Source: Physocladia obscura
Taxonomy: Eukaryota; Chytridiomycota; Chytridiomycetes; Chytridiales; Chytriomycetaceae
NCBI GenBank assembly: GCA_027596945.1
Contig: JADGJH010000409.1
Location: 4,641 to 19,172, forward strand
Length of the DNA stretch: 14,532 nt
Direction: 5' to 3'
The notes under the pieces are model-generated. The model searched no databases. It was not told the DNA's origin and saw only the letters and a list, made by a program, of their open reading frames with translations. The number at the start of each line of letters is the position of its first letter. Position 1 is the stretch's first letter. Positions 1-10,310 of this stretch are shown here, one piece after another. The position numbers were made by a program, and so were the translations under genes.

Positions 1-55
1 GAGGAGGAGTGGAAGTGAATACTCCATTATTTTGTTCATTTAATTTTTTAAACAG

Positions 56-1663
<1,608 letters not shown>

Positions 1664-1676
1664 ATTGATTTGAATT

Positions 1677-1695
1677 TTACTTATCATTTAAGTAA
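1677..1695. other. Perfect 7-bp inverted repeat at convergent stop region
   Basis: TTACTTA and TAAGTAA flank a 5-nt loop (TCATT) just after the kinesin stop codon and across the HIS5 stop codon (1688-1690). The hairpin could form in transcripts of either gene. It is AT-rich, so chance is a fair explanation and no function is claimed. Confidence 0.4.
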
Positions 1696-2933
1696 GAAGA
1701 AATTTCAATTTTTGAAGAAGAATTAGAGTTTCCTGGTCAGTGCCCACACTGATTCTCAAGCAACCCTTGCATCCCAGTTCTGAGCCTCTAAAACGAACAA
1801 CCACACCTTCCGATTCAGCAAGGCGCCTGTAAACAGCGAAGGCAAAATCGTTGTCTGGCTCGCCTTTTGAATTGACTAATTGTGCCATTACAAAATTGGC
1901 ATCATTCCCTCCTAAAATTGCTCCGACACGTGGGAAAGTTTTGAGAGCAGAAATCAAAACGTCACGTTGCCGCCAGATATTTTGAAGGTTATCTGCCATT
2001 TTTTCAATTCCAGGCTTTTGGAGCGCAGAAATAGCAACTCGACTGGCGAGAGTTGAGACGTTATATGGAGCTTTTGTGTTGTTAAAAATCGCGGCGATAT
2101 CTGGGCTTGAAATAGCTATTCCGACTCTGGTAAGTTATGGATTATAAACAAGTTATGGAACTTGAACACATGCATATACAGACCTTATTCCAGCCAAACC
2201 AAAAGACTTAGATAAAGTTTGAATCACAATCAGATTTGGATACTTTTCAACCCACGAAGCAATGCTTGAAGGACTTTTGCAAAAATCCACATAAGCTTCA
2301 TCAACAAGAACCACACCAGCATATTCCTCAAACTCAAGAACTTCTTTAATGTCGTCTTCCCGCAAGACAGTACCGGTTGGATTGCCAGGAGAACACAGAA
2401 AAACGACTTTGATTGTCTTGTCGGCAGCAAGAGCCTTTTTAATTTCGGATGGGACGATTGAGAACTTTCCTTCAGAAACATCAAGTGGGACTTTCACAAT
2501 GCCAATATCATTGATGTTTGCGCAAACGCTGTACATGCCATAAGTAGGAGGGCAAATTAAAATCTTGTCGCGCGCTGGCTGGCAAAAGACGCGAATGGCA
2601 AGATCTGTTTATATAAGATAAGGATGACGACCAAGAATATGAAGGGTGGAATTCACCAATACTCTCGTCGGAACCGACACCCACAAAGAAACAATCTGTC
2701 GACGGGACATTCCTGAAGTCTTTGAGCAGTTTTTTCAGTTCGGTTTGATGTGGATCCGGATAACGTTCAAGCTGCAAATTGGCGTCTGAATTGAACTCAA
2801 ACTTCGTTGCTGGACCGAAAGAGTTTTCGTTCGCGTCGAGTAGAATTCCTGTGTCGTAATCATCACGGGCGCAACGGTATGGCGTCAATGCGAGAATGTT
2901 CGGTCTAACAATACTACTCAAAGAAAAAACCAT
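1688..2933 (-). CDS. HIS5: Histidinol-phosphate aminotransferase
   Basis: PLP-dependent class II aminotransferase that converts imidazole-acetol phosphate and glutamate to histidinol phosphate and 2-oxoglutarate in histidine synthesis. Exons (minus strand): 2657-2933, 2184-2604, 1688-2126, separated by introns of 52 and 57 nt; total 378 residues, the normal length for the family. Visible signatures are IVRPNILALTPYRCARDDY at the N-terminus, LDANENSFGP, RYPDPHQ, GVGSDESI, SPGNPTGT, VDEAYVDFC, the PLP-lysine motif TLSKSFGLAGIR (Lys225, codon 2207-2209) and RFRGSELGCKGCLRISVGT near the C-terminus. The start at 2933 is chosen because family members begin a few residues before IVRPNI; the frame stays open further upstream, but only through a TA repeat. 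It faces the PHO13-like gene head to head and the kinesin gene tail to tail (24 nt between stop codons). The sequence resembles fungal His5 closely. Confidence 0.96.
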
Positions 2934-3002
2934 TCTTTTTATCTTAATTTTTCTTTCAAATCCTTCAAATAATATGAATATATATATATATATATATATA
3001 AG
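2934..3002. promoter_or_regulatory. Divergent intergenic region with a TA dinucleotide repeat
   Basis: This 69-nt AT-rich space separates the HIS5 start codon (minus, 2933) from the upstream ORF of the PHO13-like gene (plus, 3003). It ends in about eleven TA repeats (2978-3000). It must carry core promoter or 5' UTR sequence for both genes unless these lie in coding sequence. No defined transcription-factor site was recognised. Confidence 0.5.
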
Positions 3003-3122
3003 ATGATTCATTTGACAGGGCATCAGAATTTGATTGCAGCTGAATCGATTGACGAATTAACTGAACACGTTTTCTACGATTTTTTATTTTGCTTCAAATT
3101 GTTGAAAACTTCAAATCGATGA
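3003..3122 (+). other. 39-codon upstream ORF, a diverged copy of the PHO13-like gene start
   Basis: The ORF starts with the same 17 bases as the real gene start at 3119 (ATGATTCATTTGACAGG). It then aligns over a further 22 bases with 7 differences, mostly transitions, so its first residues MIHLTGHQNLIAA mirror MIHLTGNQDLITA of the main protein. Similarity then fades; a few residues near ESID match DSID with a gap. The frame ends in TGA at 3120-3122, which overlaps the main ATG (3119-3121) as ATGA. Seen directly: the duplication and the stop-start overlap. Inferred: it arose by a local 116-nt-offset duplication of the gene's 5' end and may act as a regulatory uORF if transcription starts upstream of 3003. 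It lacks the HAD aspartates and cannot be an enzyme by itself. Confidence 0.7.
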
Positions 3123-4157
3123 TTCATTTGACAGGAAACCAAGATTTAATTACAGCTTTCGTTGATTCAATCGACACATTCCTGTTCGACTGCGACGGTT
3201 TGTTCCGCTGCCCTTTTTTGAGAAACTTCTTGGCGATTTTTTTTTTCCTGCTGTCAGAGTCGTAGTTACTCACATCTTTATTCAGGCGTTATCTGGCACG
3301 CTGATGTTCCAGTCGATAACGTAATCAAAGTTCTCTCCCAGTTGCGTACAATGGTGAGTTATTCGCTATTTAACCAATCATTTTGTTATCTTTATCGCAA
3401 TTTGTAATTCTTCAGCAAACAGGGAAAGCGTATTCTCTTTGTCTCAAACAACTCGACAAAAAGCAGGCGTCAGTATCTCAAGAAATTCAATCAACTCAAT
3501 ATTGAGGCTTATACAAACGAAATTTTTGGATCTGCTTACGCCGCCGCATACTATATCAAAAACACTCTGCAGTTTCCTTCGGATAAAAAGGTATATGTTT
3601 GTGGAATGGAGGGAATCCAAGAAGAGTTGGATTCAGAAGGAATAAAGCATTGTGGTGCTTCTGATGACGACGAAAACCTTCACAATTTGAACGAAATGTC
3701 AACCATTAAAGATGATCCCGGTGTTGGTGCGGTATTGTTTGGATTCGATTTGAACATCAACTATAAGAAGCTGGCAAAAGCTTTCACTTACTTGTATTCC
3801 AATAAGGACTGCCACTTTTTGGCAACAAATAGTGACTTAACGTTTCCGGCTGGTGGAACCGTGTATCCTGGAACTGGTGCGCTGTTAGCAGCACTTTCTG
3901 CCCCTCTAGAAAGAAAGCCTCTCATATTGGGAAAACCAGAGGCAACCATGATGGAAGTTATTGTTGACAAGTATCATTTGAATAGAGAACGAACTTGCAT
4001 GGTGGGGGATCGTTTGGACACTGATATATTGTTTGGTCAACAGGGAGGGCTTAAAACACTTCTCGTTTTAACCGGAGTTACTCCAAGTGTTGGGTTAGAA
4101 AAACAATCAATTAAGGCAGAATATGTTATTGACTCCTTGGGAAATTTGTTCAAATAA
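3119..4157 (+). CDS. PHO13: HAD-family 4-nitrophenylphosphatase / phosphoglycolate phosphatase
   Basis: HAD-superfamily phosphatase with a C2-type cap. Known relatives (yeast Pho13, mammalian PGP) hydrolyse 2-phosphoglycolate and other toxic glycolytic side products. Exons: 3119-3197, 3286-3353, 3423-4157; 293 residues, near normal length. Motif I is FDCDGVIW (nucleophile Asp24, acid/base Asp26), motif II is FVSNNSTKSR (residues 55-64), the motif III lysine is in GKPE (Lys220) and motif IV is GDRLDTD (244-250). FGSAYAAA and the Gly/Pro-rich substrate segment near TFPAGGTVYPGTGA are also family-like. The start at 3119 gives the expected short N-terminus before the nucleophile. Intron 2 uses the second of two AGs (3422, not 3415), because only that restores the frame into GKRILFVSNN. 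The stop TAA lies in AATAAA (4153-4158), and the next gene's stop is 14 nt away on the opposite strand. PDXP-like specificity cannot be excluded. Confidence 0.94.
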
Positions 4158-4171
4158 ACATTCGTTCTATT

Positions 4172-5024
4172 TTATTTCTTGAATCTTAGTAATGTTGAAT
4201 TCAGTTTTTCGCATTTTGCGTCAAACTTAAGTTGCATTTCATCGACTCTCTTGTCGAGGATTTCGAACTTTTTTTGAAATTCTACCTGAAATCCTTGTAG
4301 CTGCTCCATAAGCGCTGAAAAAATATATGTACGAATCAGCACTTGAATGTACTATTTTTTAAAAATACGAACTTTTCAAATCAATTGAACGGGTTCGTTC
4401 AAGTTGCTCCAATTGAAGTATTTGTTCTTCCAGTGATTCAATTGTTCGGTCAGATATATTTTGCGGACGCGTTTCCGACATTGTAGCGCAAAATCTAAAA
4501 AGTTTCGCGTCTTTTTTTCCATAAGAAAATGCGGGGTCCATGCCGTGGATTTTATCTATTTCAAGTGCCAAACTACCATCTTTGAAGCTGTCAAATATAA
4601 AAAATAAAACAAACCATAAAGCAAAATAAAATTAAACCCAAAAAAGAAAAGAAAAAAAAGAAGAGTGACCTCTTTTCAAGGCGCCCAACTGAATCATTTG
4701 GACACTCAAATTCAATGACAAAAGTTTTTTCGTCCCCTGTCAGTCGCAAATTGAGTTTCAAAGCCTGAAAGTTCTTTTCAAAAAACCAAAGTAGATCTGG
4801 TTGCGTTTCCTATGATTTTAACAGAGTCGTATTTTTATTGTTGTTTGCTTTTGTTCCTTTTGTTTGTGACGCGTTTTCTGACCTTCCAAACCTTTTGATG
4901 AGAGAATCAAATAAATATTAAATTTAGATACTTTTAAAAGGTTCCTTAATCAACTCACTTGCCACGCAAAGCTTGTTTTGATAAGAAAGGAAACAGCTTT
5001 CAACTCGCTGTGGACCTCGCTCAT
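4172..5024 (-). CDS. Uncharacterised 187-residue protein with C-terminal coiled coil
   Basis: I do not recognise the family. The gene model comes from GT-AG sites and frame continuity: exons (minus) 4959-5024, 4670-4809, 4373-4587, 4172-4314, with introns of 149, 82 and 58 nt. The start MSEVHSELKAV is the first ATG of the open frame. Residues about 1-115 look like a compact mixed alpha/beta domain (for example KLNLRLTGD, TFVIEFECP, SLALEIDKI). From about residue 118 to the end the sequence is helical with heptad-like Leu/Ile/Phe spacing (ESLEEQILQLEQLERTRS, then EFQKKFEILDKRVDEMQL), so a coiled coil and oligomerisation are likely. No signal peptide or membrane segment is seen. It shares a 278-nt divergent space with RPL29 and ends 14 nt from the PHO13-like stop. 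The first intron is the least certain part of the model. A head-plus-coiled-coil plan recalls the XRCC4/PAXX/SAS-6 group, but no motif supports that. Confidence 0.75.
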
Positions 5025-5302
5025 GAAAGAAATTTTTTTAAGTCAAAAAAAGGTGAGATGTCATCCCAACCCACCATCCCCATCGTATAATCCATCCGTT
5101 CAATCTGAATGTATTAGCGGCCACGTAAGCGGCATTTCTATACGTTTGTTTCGCTAGTTTTTTTTGAGTGGATGATTTCGGAGATACCCAGATTTTCCGT
5201 TTTCCACTTCAATTTTGTGAACCATGTACTTCACACTTGATACTAATGTATATATTTTTCGAAACAACTGACGCTCTGCCTATCTTTGATCTCGCAGCAC
5301 AA
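5025..5302. promoter_or_regulatory. Divergent intergenic region, unknown gene and RPL29
   Basis: These 278 nt lie between two start codons on opposite strands and should hold both promoters. A short GC-richer patch (about 5116-5133) contains AGCGGC twice around CACGTAAG. A possible 5' UTR intron of RPL29 runs from GTAAGC at 5125 to GCAG at 5297, just before the ATG; this is only inferred. The open frame across 5168-5365 has no protein-like character and runs through the RPL29 intron. Confidence 0.4.
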
Positions 5303-5609
5303 ATGGTATACTTCGAAATCCTCGCTGCGTTCCTATTCGAAATATTCACTCAAAAAATTGATTAGGCCAAGTCGAAAAACCACACCAACCACAACCAAAA
5401 CAAGAAGGCCCACAAGAATGGTATCACAAAGGCCAAGGCCAACAGATTTCCATCTTTGAGAGGTGTTGACTCAAAATTCCTGCGTAATCAGCGTTATGCT
5501 AAAAAGGGATCCAGATTGGGTAAGGATGAATTTTGATGTGAATTTCTTTCTGCTTTCTAATCGCGTTCATTTAAATCTAGCTGTAATCGAGGCCAATGCA
5601 GACAAGTAA
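5303..5609 (+). CDS. RPL29: 60S ribosomal protein L29 (eL29)
   Basis: Small basic protein of the large cytosolic ribosomal subunit. Exons: 5303-5305 (the ATG alone), 5366-5519, 5581-5609, giving 61 residues. The sequence begins [20 protein letters not shown] and continues with [21 protein letters not shown], the signature of eL29. Length matches the short fungal form (yeast about 59) rather than the extended animal form. The first intron (5306-5365, GTATAC...TTAG) falls directly after the initiator codon, a common arrangement in ribosomal protein genes. The second (5520-5580) splits the codon for Ala53. The last exon adds [14 protein letters not shown] hexamers lie at 5621-5626 and 5654-5659. 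The assignment is secure; the ATG exon is inferred from the frame and from the GT directly after the ATG. Confidence 0.95.
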
Positions 5610-5775
5610 ATATGGGGTTTAATAAAATCTGTTGGAAGTTGTATTCTGGACTTAATAAACGATTTTTTGCCATTAATTTTTTTGTATTGATCAAATGTGA
5701 CAGAAAGAATCAGGAGAAGCGAAGACATTTGGTTATCGGTTGTTTTCGGAGTTTTTGAGACGTTTTTTCGCAGAA
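5610..5775 (+). other. Intergenic region RPL29-COPA, with AATAAA signals
   Basis: The 166 nt between RPL29 and the coatomer gene hold two AATAAA hexamers (5621-5626, 5654-5659), likely for RPL29 mRNA 3' end formation, followed by the short upstream region of the coatomer gene. TTTTTTCGCAG lies three bases before the coatomer ATG and looks like a 3' splice site, so a 5' UTR intron is possible, but no clear donor was found. Confidence 0.45.
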
Positions 5776-8700
5776 ATGCTGACCAAATTCGAAACCAAGG
5801 TAGGTTAACCGCGCAATCCCATCATCGAATCCGAGACTTTTTGGCGGCCTGGCATGAAATAAGAACTACACCTTCGCATACGCTGGCGAAATATGGCAAA
5901 TAGTGATGCGTGTCAGCAAAGTAAAAGTAAAACTAACAACAAACAAAAAACAACACCCGTATCCAATCAATCACTTACGCTCTGCCAACCAAGTCAAACC
6001 GCGTGAAAGCATTGTCATTCCACCCGAAGCGTCCATGGATTCTGTCTGGGCTGCATAATGGCTCGCTGCAGCTGTGGGACTACAAAATTGGCACACTGAT
6101 TGACAGATTTGACGAACACGAAGGTTGATTGATTCGCGGTAAACTCGCGAGGTTCCTAAATTTAACACAAAATAACCAGGGCCTGTTCGCGGCGTCGCGT
6201 TTCACCCGACGCAGCCTCTATTTGTCTCTGGCGCTGACGACTACAAAATCAAAGTATGGAATTGGAAGCAACGCCGTTGTCTCTTTACGTTGATGGGTCA
6301 TTTGGACTACATCCGCTCTGTTCAATTTCATTCTGAGCATCCTTGGATCATCTCATGTTCTGATGACCAAACTATCCGGATTTGGAACTGGCAGTCGCGT
6401 AATTGCATCGCTACTTTGACAGGTCACACGTATTACGTTATGTCTGCTCTTTTTCATCCCAAAGATGATCTCGTTGTTTCCTCATCTCTTGATCAAACTA
6501 TCAGAGTTTGGGATATTTCTGGTTTGTTTTACGATTTTTCGCATTTCGCTTGGTTAACCTTAAGCAGGTCTCAGAAAAAAGCATGCCTCTCCTCAATCCA
6601 TGCAATTTGAAGACATGCATAGAGGCTCAGGTCCAGGTGCTCCAGGAAATCCCGATATGTTTGGAAATACCGATGTTATCGTCAAGTTTGTTCTTGAAGG
6701 ACATGATCGTGGTGTTAATTGGGCCTCATTTCATCCTAGTCTTCCGTTGATTGTTTCCGGATCAGACGATCGTCAGATAAAACTCTGGAGATATAACGGT
6801 AATAATTCGCCGTCAATTCCAGATTAATAAATTATATCAGAAACGCGAGCTTGGGAAGTTGACACGTTACGTGGGCATTACAACAATATCAATGCGGTTT
6901 TATTTCATCCCCGCCAGGAACTTGTAATTAGTGCCGCCGAAGACAAAACTATATGTGTTTGGGATATGAACAAACGAACTCGCTTACACACATTCCGCCA
7001 AGAAAATGACCGTTTCTGGACACTTTGTGCTCATCCAGAGTTTAACTTGTTTGCTGCAGGTTTGTTTGATGCTTTTCTGTAATCAAGCTGAATATGTACG
7101 TTTTTAGGCCATGACAACGGATTTACTGTTTTCAAGCTTGAGCGGGAGAGACCAGCGCAGTCAATGTATCAAACTCAACTCTTTTATGTTAAGGACAAAA
7201 TCATTCGCATGCATGACTTTTCTACATCAAATGACATTCCATTGCTGTCAATTAAAAAAGGCGCAGCACTTACTACACCGCCTCGAACGATGTCATACAA
7301 TCCGGCCGAGCATTCTGTCTTGATTTGTTCTGTAAGTTTGCTTTTTAGTTTCGTTTTATTGTTATTGACATTTTTGCAAAATAGTCTGCGGATGGGGGCA
7401 CATACGAGATGTATAACCTCCCGAAAGATATGAGTGGTGATGCACGGGAAGCATCTGGCGATATCAAAAAAGGACAAGGCAATGCAGCCGTTTTTGTTGG
7501 ACGAAATCGTTTTGCCGTTCTGAGCAAACAAACTCAACAAATTGTCATTAAGGATCTTGCAAACCAGCCCACCAAAAATTTCAAAACTCCTGGCCTTGTG
7601 AATGACATTTTTTATGGCGGGAGCAAAAATTTGATTCTTGTGACACCAACTTCAGTAATTTTGTTCGACACAGAGTTGAAAACATCCGTTGCGGAGTTGA
7701 ATGTGTCAGGTGTGAGATATGCTGTATGGTCACCAGATCAGTCGATGGTTGCGCTATTCAGCAAAAATGGTATTGTGTTTTTAATTTTTTAATTATTTTT
7801 CCACACTCATCACAAACACAATTCTGCCAATTAGCTTTGGTAATTGCAACAAAGCAGTTGGAACAACTATGCTTGATTCATGAAACTATCCGAATCAAAA
7901 GCGGTGCTTGGGATGAGATGGGAATATTTGTTTACTCGACTCAAAATCACATTAAGTATGCATTGCCGCAAGGAGATGTCGGTATTATTCGCACAGTTGA
8001 GCAGCCAATTTACCTGACCAAAGTCAAAGGAAAGAGCCTCTATTGCTTGGATCGTGACGGAAAAATCAGAGTCATTATGATAGATCCTTCTGAATACCGC
8101 TTCAAGCTTGCTTTGGTTCGTCGAAATTATGACGAAGTTTTGCATATAATTCGCACATCGAACTTGGTTGGGCAATCCATCATTGCTTATTTGCAAAAGA
8201 AGGGATATCCTGAGGTAACTCATTTAATAAACGAATTTTTCGATAATAATTTGTTTTTATATTTTAGGTTGCTCTTCACTTTGTTAAAGAAATTAAGACA
8301 CGATTTGAGTTGGCTCTACAATGTGGTAACTTAGATGTCGCTGAAGAAACTGCGAAAGTTTTGGACCGTGAGGAATCTTGGGATATGCTCGGACAAGAGG
8401 CACTACGCCAAGGAAACCATAAAGTCTTTGAACGCGCATTACAGCGAGTTAAAAACTACGACCGCCTGTCATTTTTATACTTCATAAGTGGAAACACTGA
8501 AAATTTGAAAAAAATGGCTAAGATTGCTGAGCTTCGCGGAGATGCTATGTCGCGGTACCATAATTCAATTTATTTGGGCGATGTTGAAGAGCAAGTTCGC
8601 CTTTTGAAAGAAGTTGGACAATGTAATTTCAATTTTTCTTTTTCGTTTCTGTGTCAATTAACTTTTTTTCGCAGTGCCTCTTGCTTATTTGGCAGCAAAG

Positions 8701-10180
8701 ACGCATGGTCTCGACGAAGAGGCTGCAAATATTCTTGGTTCTTCTGGTCTTGAATTTGAACCCAAAATTCCTGTGTCGGGCGAACTTTTGAAACCACCAG
8801 CTCCAATTTTAAAGCAATCTGATCTTAATTGGCCACAACTGACGGTCGCTCGCAGCTTTTTTGAAGCCGGTTTTGTTTCGGCGGATAAACTTGGAAATTC
8901 AATTGCGGCACCTGTACCTATCACCAACAACGAAGTTGAGGATGTTGGTGATTGGGATGATGAAGATGCTCTTAATTTGCCAGATGATGGTGTACCAAAA
9001 GCAAAGGTTGCGAAAGTTGCAGTGGAAGAGAATGAAGAAGACGGTTGGGATTTGGATGATGGCCTCGATTTGCCGGACACAACTGCTGGACTGGCAGTGG
9101 GAACGACAGCTGCTGTGGAGACTTATGCTCCACCAGCTGTGGGACCATCTGTTAGTGAGACATGGCTTCGAAATTCACAATTGGCTGCTGATCACATTGC
9201 TGCTGGATCTTTCGAAACTGCTATGCAGGTTTGTTTAATCAAAAGTTTACTCGAAATAATTTTTTTTTTTTTTAATATGCAGATATTAAACCGCCAAGTT
9301 GGAGCTGTTAATTTTGCACCACTGAAGGCGCAATTCATGTCTATTTTTCAGTCATCCAAAGCTTATTTGCCTTGCAATCCCTCAGTAATCCCGCTTTCTG
9401 TTGCACTACAGCGTTCTGCGGATGAAGGCAAAGCTGGGCGTGCAATTTTCCCTTTCCAGCCAATGACAGTTTCTATAATGATTTCAAAATTGCAGGAAGC
9501 TTACACTGCGACAGCTGGAGGGAAATTTTCTGCTGCCTCTGACTTGTTTGTGAATATCATTCACTCTCTCTTGTTTACAATCGCAGTAAAAAAATCGGAA
9601 AGTGAGGAAATTCAACAACTGCTTGTGGTTGCACGCGAATATATTCTCGGACTTAAGATGGAACTGTCTCGGCGCGATCCATCAACTGAACCGAAGCGCT
9701 CTATTGAACTTGCGGCTTATTTCACGCATTGCCAGCTTCAACCTCTTCATTTGCAGCTTGTTTTGTCGTCTGCAATGACTGCTGCATATAAGTACAAAAA
9801 TTTCAGTAGTGCTTGCCAGTTTGCTCGTCGCTTATTAGAAATGGGACCTTCACAGGCCATGGGATTGAAGGTTTGAACAGCTTTTTTCTTTCAATAAGTG
9901 GTGTTACTTATCTTTTAAAAATAAATAGGCTCGTAAATTATTAGCAGCCTGTGAAAACAATCAAACCGATGAAATTGCGCTCGACTACAACCAGCATAAT
10001 CCTTTTGTTGTATGCGCGAAGTCTCTTACACCGATCTACCGCGGAAGTCCTGCTATTACCTGTCCTTACTGCGCGGCATCTTACAAACCAGAATACAAAG
10101 GTATTTTGTGCACGATCTGCAATGTATCGGCTGTTGGAACAACAGGCATTGGATTGAAGAATATCAATGAATTGCGCTAA
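5776..10180 (+). CDS. COPA: Coatomer subunit alpha (alpha-COP), complete
   Basis: Largest COPI coat subunit; it drives Golgi-to-ER retrograde transport and binds dilysine signals through its WD40 propeller. Twelve exons: 5776-5799, 5994-6123, 6180-6521, 6568-6798, 6841-7059, 7108-7331, 7385-7769, 7835-8214, 8268-8622, 8675-9228, 9283-9870, 9929-10180. All phases agree and give 1227 residues (human 1224). The start MLTKFETK is the family N-terminus and sits in an 8-codon exon before a 194-nt intron. WD40 repeats fill roughly residues 1-330 ([41 protein letters not shown]). The middle solenoid contains [14 protein letters not shown] and [16 protein letters not shown]. An acidic linker (about 851-898) has two [16 protein letters not shown] repeats. 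The C-terminal epsilon-COP-binding domain ends with two CxxC pairs (Cys1189/1192, 1205/1208), probably zinc-binding. AATAAA lies 28 nt past the stop. It converges on the PP1 gene with 130 nt between stop codons. Confidence 0.97.
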
Positions 10181-10310
10181 GCTTTGTGAGGCAAGGAGAA
10201 AAAATCAAATAAATTCTGCTTTGAGTTTATTTCAAAGAACGACAATGTTATTTTTACAAAACACAATTCATTCTAAAAAATATGGTTCTTCTGAAAAACT
10301 GTTATCTAAT
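10181..10310. other. Convergent intergenic region COPA / PP1
   Basis: These 130 AT-rich nt separate two stop codons on opposite strands. AATAAA at 10208-10213 on the plus strand can serve COPA. No exact AATAAA is seen on the minus strand directly after the PP1 stop. No gene is seen here. Confidence 0.5.

Noticed and set aside
2934..3023. N-terminal extension of HIS5 reading IYIYIYI
   Set aside because: It is a translation of the TA repeat. Family members start just before IVRPNILAL, so 2933 is the better start.
5168..5365. 65-codon open frame upstream of RPL29
   Set aside because: It runs through the RPL29 start and first intron and ends at the acceptor; no protein-like character.
7184..7540. 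118-codon open frame opposite COPA
   Set aside because: It covers COPA exons 6-7 and the intron between them, which have strong alpha-COP similarity on the plus strand.
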